Origin: a bacterium
Lineage (GTDB): Bacteria; UBP6; UBA1177
NCBI GenBank assembly: GCA_017645765.1
Contig: JAGCNV010000097.1
Location: 36,508-100,507, forward strand
Direction of reading: 5' to 3'
Length of the DNA stretch: 64,000 nucleotides
The position numbers and the translations under genes were made by a program. Below, piece after piece: positions 55,348 to 64,000 of the stretch; positions within the stretch are counted from its first letter, which is position 1; every line of letters begins with the position of its first letter. The notes below the pieces were generated by a model. That model saw only the letters and a list, made by a program, of their open reading frames with translations. It searched no databases and was not told where the DNA came from.

Positions 55348-58300
55348 TTACCACCCGTCATCTGAGCAATTATTGGTGTTGTAACCGTCACAGGTTGCAT
55401 TGCATGTAGCCGTTCCGCTGACATAATTTGAATCCAGTTCTTCGCAATTTATCTGGCCTCCGTCGCATACTTCGTCACCTTCGACTATGCCGTTTCCGCA
55501 AAGTGCCGGAACATCGTTGTTTGTTGAAATCCAGATGGCGTTTTCGTCGTAAAAATAAGTATATCCGTCGTAAGTATAGACATCCTGAAGTTCTCTGATG
55601 TCGCCCGAAAGCTCGGTGAAAGAAACGCCTCCGTCTCCGTCGTCTTCAAAGCGGTAGGTTTCGTCATCGCAGGAAAGATAAAATCTGCCGTCAGAGCTTC
55701 CGACTTCTATCTCGAAACATCCGAAGAACTCGTTCGCTTTCAAGGCAAGCGTATCAGCGTCACGGATCTCTACCGGAGAGAACAAAGCATCTTTGTAAAG
55801 TCCTATTTCTCCGTTTTCTATCGCAAAGTCGAGCACGGAGCCGTTGTTGACAGATGTGAGTACTGAAAGTGTCTCAAGGTCTCTGACTTTTATGCCGTAG
55901 TCGTCACCGACGTAAAGTTTTCCGTCATAAACTTCGACTTTGTACTGATAGTTGAGAAAAGCCGAAACGAACAATGTTTGTGTAAGCGTGTCGTTTGAAG
56001 CATCGAGTTTGTAAAGTCCGCCGTTTGTCGCTGCGAAAAGGGCATCGCCGTAAACTTCAAGGTCGTTGACTCTGCTGCTTGTCGAAAAAGATGAAACCAG
56101 AACAGGAGAGGTCGGATCGGAAATGTCGTAGACTTTGATTGCATTGTTCGTGCCGACATAAAGCCTGTCACCTTTTCCTGACAAACTGTAAACGGTTGCA
56201 CCGGCAGAGAAAGAGCTATACCACGGGTGAGTGAACGGAACGCATTCACCGCCTTGTTCAAGACCTCCGGCAAGAGTGTTTTCTGATTCGCCAAGGCAGA
56301 AAGTGACAGGATGACTTTCAAAGGAAACTCTTATATTCTCGTTGTTTATAGGAATGTCAGAAAGATTGAGAACAAATTTCTGCATGGAATTTCCGACTGT
56401 TATGAACGGATTTACGATGACAAGATTGCCGTTATCTATCGCGGTTACGCTAAACATTATGATTTTATCGTTTATGTTCTCGGCAACTGTAATCCAGTTG
56501 TTTGAAACAGCTGGTTCAAGCATTATGATGTTGTTGTAAACGGCAAAACCTTCAGGATACGGATTGCCCTCTTCAATATTCAGAACAGTGCTGATGTAAT
56601 CGGTTGCGCCGCCTGAAACGATGATTTTACCGTCTGATGCGGTCAGATTATAGTCTTTTCTGACCGGCTGAGTTGTGTCACTTACGAGTGAAAGTGAATA
56701 GCCGAATTCGCTCTGATTATCAGATACAAGTTTGTAGACCACAAAATTCGTTGTGGTATTTCCGCTGACATAAATATCGTTTCCGAGTGCGAAAATCCTG
56801 ATGTCTTCCAAATTTGCCGGAATGGTCGCAACGCCTGAAAAATTATAACCGTTTTGCCCGTCACTTGAGATTTTTGTTATGAGTTGAACAGTATTGCCGC
56901 TATTATTTTGATTGCCATTGGAAAGGTATTGAATGCCTCCGGCGACATAACCTCCTGCAAGGTAGATATCATTGCCTTTGACAAGCGTGCTACTTCCATT
57001 TAACGCTGGATAATTGGAAATTTCTCCAAGAGCTGTACCATTTTTAAAGAGATAAACACTATTGTTGTGTATCGCAACATAGAAGAAATCACCGTTATCC
57101 GACCATGCAACCTGATATGTGTTTGCTGGAAGCTCTTTTGTCTCTGTAATGACTTTTTGCTGAGTCGAATCGTATCTGTAATTTTTAAGATCAAGCGGTA
57201 TAGGATGAATGCCCAAACGGTCTATTAAGAGTCCATTTATATCCACAATAATATTCGCGATATGAAATCTGATGTATGTGTCTTTTAAATCCAACCAATC
57301 AATTCTACCGTTACAGTCCATGTCCAGTGCGGCATTTTTTACTATCTGGGAAGCGCGGCAGATTTTCCACATCGGAGTAGCATAGTTTTGAGCTTCTGAA
57401 GAGGATGTTGCTCTAATAATATTATCAGGTTTCCATCCATTTCCACCAGGCCAACAACCAATCCACGATACAACTCCGGCAACTCTGCCTGAATTATCAA
57501 TAACGGAGCTTCCTGAATGACCGATCATGATATCCGCTTTTTCAAATATCAGAACATCTTCATAAAATGAGTATGCAAGTCTTTTAGCCTTTCCGTCAAC
57601 AACGTTACCGGCATTTACGACTTTTACTCCTAAATGATAATCTTTTCCATCGTATATTCTGGCAACTTCTGGAGAACCAATAATATTTAACGGAGAATTC
57701 GGTTGCAGAACAGCTGTATTTACTCTTGCCCAGCCTCTGGCACCGTTTGTGTTGTCCGGCAAAATCCAAGGAGTAACAAGATCTGTATCAAGTGTAATTC
57801 GTAAAGATTGGTTGTTATCAGATTCCCAAGGCCATGGATCTTTAGCTTCCGCTGGCCAATCTTCCTGTTTATTTTTTTCTAATTTGTATATAGCATAATC
57901 AATTTCACCTATTTTTTGGCTTGATGTTCCATCTGTCCACTCTATTTCTGGTGCCAAAACAGCATCTTCGTCACTATCATCATATTCAATATCACCATCA
58001 TTTTCTTCATCTTCGTCATTATCTTCTTCCTTGTTTGGACAGATATATTTCCAACCATGTTCCAATGACCCGTCATTATTACTTTTACAACCCGGCTTTA
58101 TAGGAAAATATGCCGGATGTCGGTCAAAATCAGGGTATATATCCATGTCAGGAACTTCTTCACCATATCGTCTGTATTTTCCGTTTTTATCCAAATATCC
58201 TTTTAGAGAAACTCGCGGATATCCCGTAACATCACTGTCATCGTCACTGATCTCATTGTCATCATCGCCATATTCGTCGTCATCGTTGTCTTCAAGATCG

Positions 58301-58692
58301 GCTTTTTGATAACCGAACAACACCCCGACAATTTTGATATCATTGCCATACACATCTTTTGTTGTGGCACAATGCCCTGCTGTTATAAAATAGTTTTGTC
58401 CGATCAGCGTTCCGCTACACATCGTCCCGTATGTCCAATCACTTTCCAATCCATTATTTTGATATTGATAGACAAGTTTTCCTGCCCTTCCTCCGTGTTC
58501 TTGAAGGAATTCTTTACTATAACCGGAATCATCATCGTTGTCAGCTTCTTCAAGATGATCGAACCAAGCTGGAATAAATTCATTCGGTAGGTCGCCATAA
58601 TCAGCACATGTATGCTGATCTTTTGGATTTCCCTCTGCGAATAAACTCAAATACACCATCACCACCCAAAGCAAAATAAAGATTTTCTTCAT
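55348..58692 (-). CDS. Secreted trypsin-like protein with acidic inserts, LVIVD-type repeats and disulphide-repeat tail
   Basis: A 1114-residue exported protein (signal KKIFILLWVVMVYLSLFA). The S1 fold has CSGTLIGQNYFITAGHC (His ~106), Asp ~264 in IDYAIYKL, and Ser ~393 in GHSGSS, where trypsins have GDSGGP. Two Asp/Glu-rich inserts (~127-150 and ~215-240) may bind calcium. A dockerin-like DMDCNGRIDWLDL and a beta-propeller follow (LYVGTNNAIKVYDISDPTSP, LVIVD-like). The C-terminus is a Cys-rich repeat CGNGIVEGDEVCDGG, known from myxobacterial surface proteins. I start at the ATG at 58692, seven bases after AAGGAG. It is coupled to the LRR lipoprotein gene. Confidence 0.8.
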   Translation of the reverse strand: MKKIFILLWVVMVYLSLFAEGNPKDQHTCADYGDLPNEFIPAWFDHLEEADNDDDSGYSKEFLQEHGGRAGKLVYQYQNNGLESDWTYGTMCSGTLIGQNYFITAGHCATTKDVYGNDIKIVGVLFGYQKADLEDNDDDEYGDDDNEISDDDSDVTGYPRVSLKGYLDKNGKYRRYGEEVPDMDIYPDFDRHPAYFPIKPGCKSNNDGSLEHGWKYICPNKEEDNDEDEENDGDIEYDDSDEDAVLAPEIEWTDGTSSQKIGEIDYAIYKLEKNKQEDWPAEAKDPWPWESDNNQSLRITLDTDLVTPWILPDNTNGARGWARVNTAVLQPNSPLNIIGSPEVARIYDGKDYHLGVKVVNAGNVVDGKAKRLAYSFYEDVLIFEKADIMIGHSGSSVIDNSGRVAGVVSWIGCWPGGNGWKPDNIIRATSSSEAQNYATPMWKICRASQIVKNAALDMDCNGRIDWLDLKDTYIRFHIANIIVDINGLLIDRLGIHPIPLDLKNYRYDSTQQKVITETKELPANTYQVAWSDNGDFFYVAIHNNSVYLFKNGTALGEISNYPALNGSSTLVKGNDIYLAGGYVAGGIQYLSNGNQNNSGNTVQLITKISSDGQNGYNFSGVATIPANLEDIRIFALGNDIYVSGNTTTNFVVYKLVSDNQSEFGYSLSLVSDTTQPVRKDYNLTASDGKIIVSGGATDYISTVLNIEEGNPYPEGFAVYNNIIMLEPAVSNNWITVAENINDKIIMFSVTAIDNGNLVIVNPFITVGNSMQKFVLNLSDIPINNENIRVSFESHPVTFCLGESENTLAGGLEQGGECVPFTHPWYSSFSAGATVYSLSGKGDRLYVGTNNAIKVYDISDPTSPVLVSSFSTSSRVNDLEVYGDALFAATNGGLYKLDASNDTLTQTLFVSAFLNYQYKVEVYDGKLYVGDDYGIKVRDLETLSVLTSVNNGSVLDFAIENGEIGLYKDALFSPVEIRDADTLALKANEFFGCFEIEVGSSDGRFYLSCDDETYRFEDDGDGGVSFTELSGDIRELQDVYTYDGYTYFYDENAIWISTNNDVPALCGNGIVEGDEVCDGGQINCEELDSNYVSGTATCNATCDGYNTNNCSDDGW

Positions 58693-58694
58693 TT

Positions 58695-60209
58695 TCACTC
58701 TCCTTCTACAAATGTTATTGTTCTTTCACAGCTTTCCAACTGCTCATTCATTCCGCCGACATAAGTTCCGCGTTTCTTCAATTCTTCAAGAGGAGAGAAA
58801 TCCTTGATGCAGTTTTTATCAACCCACAGACTCGATAAACCAGTTCTATTCCTGAATGCTTCAGCATTATCTATGTTATTTGATCCGACATCCAATCTTT
58901 TGAGTGCCGGAAACGATTCATTGTCTGCCAACCCCGATAAATCTGTAATATAATTATAATTCAAGTACAATTCTTTGAGAAATTTAAGGTTTTTCATAAC
59001 CGGAACTTTTGTGATTTTATTCATAGCAATATCTAAGAATTGGACATGTTCTAATCCATCAAGTTTCATAAGATCGTTATCGTTTAACTCATTATTGTCA
59101 AACCACAAAGTGTCAAGAGAATCTAATCCGTTTAACTCTGGCAAATTGCTGATATTGTTGAAACTTAACTCAAGAGTCTGTAACTTTTTTAGATTGAGTA
59201 TTTCTCCTGGAATTTCTTCAATTTGGTTTTCGCTCAATCCCAAATAAGTCAATTTTGTCAAATTTGTGACAGCAGGAATATCTTTTATTCTGTTATGTTT
59301 AACATTAAGCATGGTTAAATTTATCAAGTCTTTCAATGGTGAAATATCTTCAACATAGTTATTACGAAAAAACAATTCTTTCAAATTTGTTAAAAATTTC
59401 AAAGCTGTAATATCTTTTACTCTGTTGTGAACAAAAGAGAAAAATTCAAGTTTCTGTAAATTCTCTATATTTTCAGGTAAAAACTCAATCTGGTTGTTCC
59501 CTAAGTCTAAAGTCTTCAGGTTTACAAGTTGTTCCACAGGTGAAACCTCTTTTAATTTTGTTTCTTCTATATTAAGGGTTTCAAGGGTCGTGAGAAGTGA
59601 AATCGAGCCGTCAAGACATGTCATGCTGGTGGCATCAATTACGATTTTTTTTAATTTTTTCAGTTTGGAAAGCGGAGTATAATCATATATTTTGCCGGTT
59701 GAAATTTGAACAGATTCCAAATTTATCAGTTTTTCAATACCGCGAATATCTTTGACAGACAAAAAAGTGATTTCTTTGATTTTTTCCAAATCTTCTTCTG
59801 TTAGTTCATAATCCTCATCATATCCGAGATCTTCCTTGATTTGAGATTCGAGTTTCGAAGAAGCGAAAAAACCTTCATAAGGTCCTGCAGGAATTTTGTC
59901 ATAGCAGCGTTTATAGCCGTTGATAGGCTCTGTTTTTTCAAAAATTTCTTCGGTAGTTTCGTTTGGTTTGTCATCATCTGAAACAGTTCCTTCTGTGTCA
60001 GAATCGGAATCAGTTTCCGGGGTTTCATCTAAATCATCAACAATTTCAGAATCTTGGTGGTCTAAATCATCGTCTTGACCTTCAAAATCCTGCGTGTTGA
60101 TGTCTGAATCCGGCAGAATGTCGGAATCGTTTGAAGAGTTGGAGGAGGAGCAGGAAAAAATAAAAACAAATCCCAAAAACACCAGAAATAAACTCAAATG
60201 TTTCCGCAT
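58695..60209 (-). CDS. Leucine-rich-repeat lipoprotein (internalin-like)
   Basis: A 504-residue lipoprotein (FLGFVFIFSC lipobox, Cys20). A Ser/Asp/Glu-rich linker (~21-90) is followed by about 14 LRRs of the 22-residue SDS22/internalin type through ~150-480 (LVNLKTLDLGNNQIEFLP, LKELFFRNNYVEDISPL). LRR arrays bind proteins; the acidic linker suggests exposure at the cell surface. The region is AT-rich, unlike the flanking kinases. It overlaps the start region of the trypsin-like gene, so the two are co-expressed and may act together. GGAGG lies five bases ahead of the ATG. Confidence 0.85.
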   Translation of the reverse strand: MRKHLSLFLVFLGFVFIFSCSSSNSSNDSDILPDSDINTQDFEGQDDDLDHQDSEIVDDLDETPETDSDSDTEGTVSDDDKPNETTEEIFEKTEPINGYKRCYDKIPAGPYEGFFASSKLESQIKEDLGYDEDYELTEEDLEKIKEITFLSVKDIRGIEKLINLESVQISTGKIYDYTPLSKLKKLKKIVIDATSMTCLDGSISLLTTLETLNIEETKLKEVSPVEQLVNLKTLDLGNNQIEFLPENIENLQKLEFFSFVHNRVKDITALKFLTNLKELFFRNNYVEDISPLKDLINLTMLNVKHNRIKDIPAVTNLTKLTYLGLSENQIEEIPGEILNLKKLQTLELSFNNISNLPELNGLDSLDTLWFDNNELNDNDLMKLDGLEHVQFLDIAMNKITKVPVMKNLKFLKELYLNYNYITDLSGLADNESFPALKRLDVGSNNIDNAEAFRNRTGLSSLWVDKNCIKDFSPLEELKKRGTYVGGMNEQLESCERTITFVEGE

Positions 60210-60340
60210 ATTAGCCTCCGTTTCGGCAAATGAACGAATTATGATAAGGAAAATGAGGAAAAAAGAAACTTTTAGATAAACAGCATTGAACAGCCGTCGA
60301 TTTACTCTTCATACATAAAGCGGGAGAAGTTCTCTTTTTG

Positions 60341-62875
60341 TCAGTCGTTCTGTTCCGATTCCCAGATAAGTTCTTCAAGTGTGCTGTAAAGGTGCTCGGG
60401 CTCGACAGGTTTTGAAAGGTGCGCGTTCATCCCGACCTGAAGGCTGCGCTGCACGTCTTCGTCGAATGCGTTTGCAGTCATGGCGATTATCGGGATCGTT
60501 TTTGCATCCTTGCGGTCGAGGGCACGGATCTTTGCTGTCGCTTCAAGGCCGTCCATCTCCGGCATCCTGACATCCATAAGTATCGCGTCATAGTGTTTCG
60601 GAGCGCTGTTTGCGAACATTTCGAGCACGATCCTGCCGTTTTCTGCGTGGTCGATCTCGGCACCCTTTATTTTGAGGATCTGTTTCATTATCTCTGCATT
60701 GATCTGAATGTCTTCGGCCAGAAGGATCTTTTTGCCGTTGAGGTCGGCACGCCTTCTTTCGCGGAAAAGACTCATGTTGTTCTTTCTCGCGATGCGTTCG
60801 AACTCGTCGATGACATTCGATGCGAAAAGCGGCTTCGCAAGGAAGCTGTCAACGCCGACATGCAGTGCTTCATCCATGATTTCGTCCCAGTTGAAGGATG
60901 TCAGGATTATGATTGTGGTCTCCTTGCTGTAGCGTTTTCTGATCTCTTTTGAAACTTCAAGACCGTCCATTTCGGGCATCTTCCAGTCAAGAAGGACAAG
61001 GTTGTAGGGTTCATGCTTCGTGTGCTGCAGTTCTAGCATCTTGAGCGCTTCGGCACCGCTTGAAGCGCAGTCGGCGCTGATCCCGACTTCGTCAAGGACC
61101 ATTCTCGCGTGTTCCGCTGCGATCTCTTCGTCGTCAACGATAAGCACGCGCATATCCTTAGGTTTGATGTAGCTTGTTGCCGGCCCCTGATGCTCGCAGT
61201 TCTTCAGTGTGACAACGACCGTGAACTCAGTTCCGACACCTTTTTCCGATTCGACCGAAATCGTGCCGTTCATAAGCTCGACGATGTTTTTTGTTATTGC
61301 CATGCCGAGCCCGGTGCTGCCGTATTTGTTGTTGCGGCTGCTGTCTTCCTGCGTGAACGAGTCGAATATCTTCGGAATGAACGACTTTTCCATGCCGATA
61401 CCGGTATCTTTTATCACGAATTTGATCGTTGACTGGTCGCCGTAGGTCGCTTTCCGTTCGACCTCCATAACGATGTTGCCCCCTTTTTCCGTGAACTTTA
61501 TCGCGTTGCTCAGAATGTTGATGAGCACCTGTTTCAGCTTCATGTCATCGCCGATGTAGTAGTCGCTGACTCCGCCGGTCATGCGGCATTCGTATTTGAG
61601 CCCTTTTTCGCCGCACTGCGACATCACCATCGTGTTGATCTGCTCTAACATCGAGCGGAACGAAAACTCCTCTTTGCGCAGAACGATCCTTCCCGATTCG
61701 ATGCGCGACATATCGAGGATGTCGTTGATGAGACCGAGCAGGTGACGTGCGCTCTCGCCGATCTTTTCAAGGTATTCGCGTGTTTCCGGCAGGAGCTTGT
61801 CATTTCTCAGAGCGAGGCTGTCGAGCCCGATTATGGCGTTCATCGGAGTCCTTATCTCGTGGCTCATGTTGGAAAGGAACGCTGTTTTCGCCTTGTTTGC
61901 CTCTTTTGCGGCTGCGAGAGCCTCTGCAAGAGCCTGGTTCTTCGCCATCGAATCGCGCATCTCTTCGTCTATGACCGTAAGACCGAGGCCTATCGCATGG
62001 ACTCTGTGGTCATCGCGGTCTTCGGCGTGTCTGACACCCGCAGCGCGGATCATTTCGTAGTATTCCCGCCCTTCGCGCTGTGCAAGATAGCGGTATGAAA
62101 TGATTTCATGTTCCGCAAGCCCTGTCCGTATATTTTCCGGATCGATGAAGTTCATGAAACCTTCGCGGTAAGGTTCTGCAACGACGTTTTCGGCATATTT
62201 GGTGAAAGATTCCGTGTAGGAGAAGTGGACTCCTTCCTTATGCTGCTTTTTGTCGTTCGGATCGGCGCGGTAGCAGACTGCATCGTCGGTATCGAGATTG
62301 ACATGGTAGACGCTGCGGTAGTCTGAAGCCATGGCGGTTATCATTTTGTCGTACTGCTCTCTCGTCCGCTGTTCTTCAAGAAGTTTGTCCTGCAGAACAG
62401 TCTGTTTTTCAATCTCCTGCTGTTTAGCCGCAGTCAGAGCCTGTTTGAGAGTCAATTCCTTCTGTGCGCGTTTCTCTGTGATGTCGGAAATGAAGACGTA
62501 GTAAACTCCGCCGTAGGCCTTGGTTTCGGTATAGTGGCCGTAGTCATCGACCCAGCGGATGCTCCCGTCCTTCCTTACGATGCGGTATTCCACATAGTCG
62601 AGATTTTCACTGCTCTCTTCTATCTGAACATCTATCGACTTTATGATTTCAATATAATCTTCAGGATAAACCATCCCCTTGAAAGTCCAGCCGGTGAGGG
62701 CTTTGAACTCCTCAAGGTCTTTGCAGCCGAAAATATTCAGCGTCGCCTGGTTTGCGTAAAGAAGTTCCTCGTTCCCGCCTGCCTTGTAGATGAAAAATCC
62801 TCCCGGCATGTGGCGGCCGATCTTTTCCGCGAGTTGAATAGTCTGGTCGTTGAGTTCGAAGTTTTGTTCCGGCAT
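60341..62875 (-). CDS. Hybrid histidine kinase with PAS domain and two receivers
   Basis: An 844-residue cytoplasmic kinase with no clear membrane segment. The PAS domain at ~20-135 contains NEELLYANQATLNIFG. The linker domain is followed by HisKA with the His near residue 338 (MSHEIRTPMNAIIGLD) and HATPase (NILSNAIKFTEKGG, KDTGIGME, STGLGMAITKN). Receiver 1 has Asp near 629 (LLDWKMPEMDGLE), receiver 2 has Asp near 768 (LMDVRMPEMDGLE). All phospho-sites are present. GGAGG precedes the ATG. It is the closer copy of the partial kinase at 62887-64000, with 11 bases between them. The PAS ligand is unknown. Confidence 0.93.
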   Translation of the reverse strand: MPEQNFELNDQTIQLAEKIGRHMPGGFFIYKAGGNEELLYANQATLNIFGCKDLEEFKALTGWTFKGMVYPEDYIEIIKSIDVQIEESSENLDYVEYRIVRKDGSIRWVDDYGHYTETKAYGGVYYVFISDITEKRAQKELTLKQALTAAKQQEIEKQTVLQDKLLEEQRTREQYDKMITAMASDYRSVYHVNLDTDDAVCYRADPNDKKQHKEGVHFSYTESFTKYAENVVAEPYREGFMNFIDPENIRTGLAEHEIISYRYLAQREGREYYEMIRAAGVRHAEDRDDHRVHAIGLGLTVIDEEMRDSMAKNQALAEALAAAKEANKAKTAFLSNMSHEIRTPMNAIIGLDSLALRNDKLLPETREYLEKIGESARHLLGLINDILDMSRIESGRIVLRKEEFSFRSMLEQINTMVMSQCGEKGLKYECRMTGGVSDYYIGDDMKLKQVLINILSNAIKFTEKGGNIVMEVERKATYGDQSTIKFVIKDTGIGMEKSFIPKIFDSFTQEDSSRNNKYGSTGLGMAITKNIVELMNGTISVESEKGVGTEFTVVVTLKNCEHQGPATSYIKPKDMRVLIVDDEEIAAEHARMVLDEVGISADCASSGAEALKMLELQHTKHEPYNLVLLDWKMPEMDGLEVSKEIRKRYSKETTIIILTSFNWDEIMDEALHVGVDSFLAKPLFASNVIDEFERIARKNNMSLFRERRRADLNGKKILLAEDIQINAEIMKQILKIKGAEIDHAENGRIVLEMFANSAPKHYDAILMDVRMPEMDGLEATAKIRALDRKDAKTIPIIAMTANAFDEDVQRSLQVGMNAHLSKPVEPEHLYSTLEELIWESEQND

Positions 62876-62886
62876 GGCTTCCTCCG

Positions 62887-64000
62887 TTAAATTTCAGTCT
62901 TTCCGATGAGCTCTTCAAGTGTCTGATAGAGCTGTTCGGGTTTTACAGGCTTACTGAGATGTGCGTTGAGCCCTGCCTGAAGAGAACGCTGCACATCTTC
63001 GTCAAATGCGTTTGCGGTGAGTGCGATTATCGGGATCTTTTTCGCATCGGCGCGTTTCATTGCGCGGATCGCTCTTGTAGCTTCAAGTCCGTCCATTTCG
63101 GGCATACGCATATCCATGAGGATCGCGCTGTAGGTGCCTGCCGGCTTCGAAGCGAACATTTCGACTGCGATCTTTCCGTTTTCAGCGACATCGCAATCTA
63201 TTCCGCGCATCTGCAGGATCATTTTCAGGATCTCGGCGTTGATCTGGACATCTTCAGCGACAAGGACTTTTCTTCCCGAAAGTTCCGCTTTGTGCTCGGC
63301 ATGTTTTGTCACGGTGCTTTTGCGTCTTACTGCATCCTGGAACTCTTCGAGAAGGTTCGATGCGAAGAGTGGTTTCGCGATGAAACTGTCGACTCCTGCC
63401 TGGACCGCTTCGTCAAGGATGTCATCCCATTTGTATGCCGTGAGGATGATGATAGCCGACTCGTTCCCGACGATCTTGCGTATCTCACGCGTCGTTTCGA
63501 CTCCGTCCATTTCGGGCATCTGCCAGTCGACAAGTATCAGGTTGTAGGGATTTTGCCTTGCGTGGCGCAGTTTGACCATCTCTATCGCTTCTCTGCCGGA
63601 AGAAACCGTTTCCGAGGCTATTCCCGATTTTTCGAGGACGAGTTTTGCGTGTTCGCATGCAACAGGATCATCATCGACGATGAGGACGCTCATCTCCTGC
63701 GGTTTGATCTCCAGATCATCACTGCCGGAATTCTTTCTTGCCGAGTCGAGAAGTGTCACAGTCACGATAAAGGTCGAACCTTTTCCTTTCTCGCTTTCGA
63801 CGTTTATGTTGCCGTTCATCATTTCGACGATGCTTTTCGTGATGGCAAGTCCGAGCCCGGAAGAGCCGTATTTGTTCGATGAAGATGAATCTTCCTGGGT
63901 GAAAGTGTCGAAAATATGCGGCAGGAACTCTCTGCTCATGCCGATCCCTGAGTCTTTGATGACAAAACGGATGGTCGATCTGCCGTCGAACTGTGCCGTC
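62887..64000 (-). CDS. Hybrid histidine kinase, C-terminal part (continues past window end)
   Basis: The frame is open to base 64000 on the minus strand, so the gene starts beyond the window; the ATG at 63939 is internal. Visible are the end of the HATPase domain (VIKDSGIGMSREF, SSGLGLAITKS) and two receivers with acceptor Asp in LVDWQMPEMDG and LMDMRMPEMDG. It closely parallels the C-terminal half of the next gene and is probably a tandem duplicate. The N-terminal sensor is not seen. Confidence 0.92.
   Translation of the reverse strand, partial: TAQFDGRSTIRFVIKDSGIGMSREFLPHIFDTFTQEDSSSSNKYGSSGLGLAITKSIVEMMNGNINVESEKGKGSTFIVTVTLLDSARKNSGSDDLEIKPQEMSVLIVDDDPVACEHAKLVLEKSGIASETVSSGREAIEMVKLRHARQNPYNLILVDWQMPEMDGVETTREIRKIVGNESAIIILTAYKWDDILDEAVQAGVDSFIAKPLFASNLLEEFQDAVRRKSTVTKHAEHKAELSGRKVLVAEDVQINAEILKMILQMRGIDCDVAENGKIAVEMFASKPAGTYSAILMDMRMPEMDGLEATRAIRAMKRADAKKIPIIALTANAFDEDVQRSLQAGLNAHLSKPVKPEQLYQTLEELIGKTEI

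Overview
The window comes from a Gram-negative bacterium: it carries lpxA and lpxC for lipid A, an MCE/MlaD lipid-transport protein, several Sec lipoproteins, and an O-antigen ligase-like membrane protein. A FrzS-like receiver/coiled-coil protein, a CsgG-like protein and a secreted trypsin-like protein ending in a myxobacterial-type disulphide repeat suggest a deltaproteobacterial or myxobacterial-grade lineage, probably an anaerobe. I cannot name the organism. Genes are dense on both strands, and no gene-free stretch exceeds about 300 bases. I see no CRISPR array, rRNA or complete insertion sequence.

Layout. 1-1814: the 3' end of a HipA-type toxin kinase, a NudC-like pyrophosphatase and a small Cys-rich DUF3795 protein. 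1998-7333: a surface-sugar/lipid A block (WlbA/WbpB-like dehydrogenase, lpxC, lpxA, all on the minus strand), split by an AT-rich plus-strand two-gene cassette at about 4151-6504. In that cassette a DUF4062-like protein overlaps a DUF2971 protein. This is the best candidate for an undescribed defence or toxin system. 7538-12841: a type I restriction-modification operon in the order R-S-M, whose hsdS has an AT-rich second half and small 3' repeats. 12852-18531: copper ATPase copA with a probable internal start for a CopZ-like chaperone, RNase J, and an NfeD/SPFH pair. 18605-21033: tRNA-Leu(CAG), the FrzS-like coiled-coil protein and a small partner. 21209-26258: two glycosyltransferases, a PilB/GspE ATPase and an EEP-family lipoprotein. 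26328-33366: a housekeeping run (acyl carrier protein, gmk, a RelA/SpoT protein with a degenerate synthetase site, dapA, a Gfo/Idh/MocA oxidoreductase, pyrK, a TPR lipoprotein). 33377-41264 (minus strand): mutS, prs, an O-antigen ligase/TPR protein, a PqiC-type lipoprotein and MlaD.

41465-52366: ttcA; a CsgG/DUF1566 gene broken by a 5-bp duplication and bracketed by 30-bp direct repeats; a three-gene DUF3791/DUF3990 toxin-antitoxin-like operon; a POT-like transporter; an uncharacterised protein followed by a PhnP-like hydrolase; an intact DUF1566 relative; an Lgt-like membrane protein; pgi and galE. 52388-64000 (minus strand): an amino-acid-permease/hybrid-histidine-kinase fusion, a secreted trypsin-like protein paired with a leucine-rich-repeat lipoprotein, and two tandem hybrid histidine kinases, the last cut by the window edge.

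Across the window many promoters share one plan: a TTGAC or TTGCC -35, a 15-17 bp spacer, a TATAAT-like -10, then a short GC-rich discriminator and a T-run. The accessory content (HipA, the DUF4062/DUF2971 pair, type I RM and the DUF3990 module) gives the window a defence-rich character interleaved with core genes.
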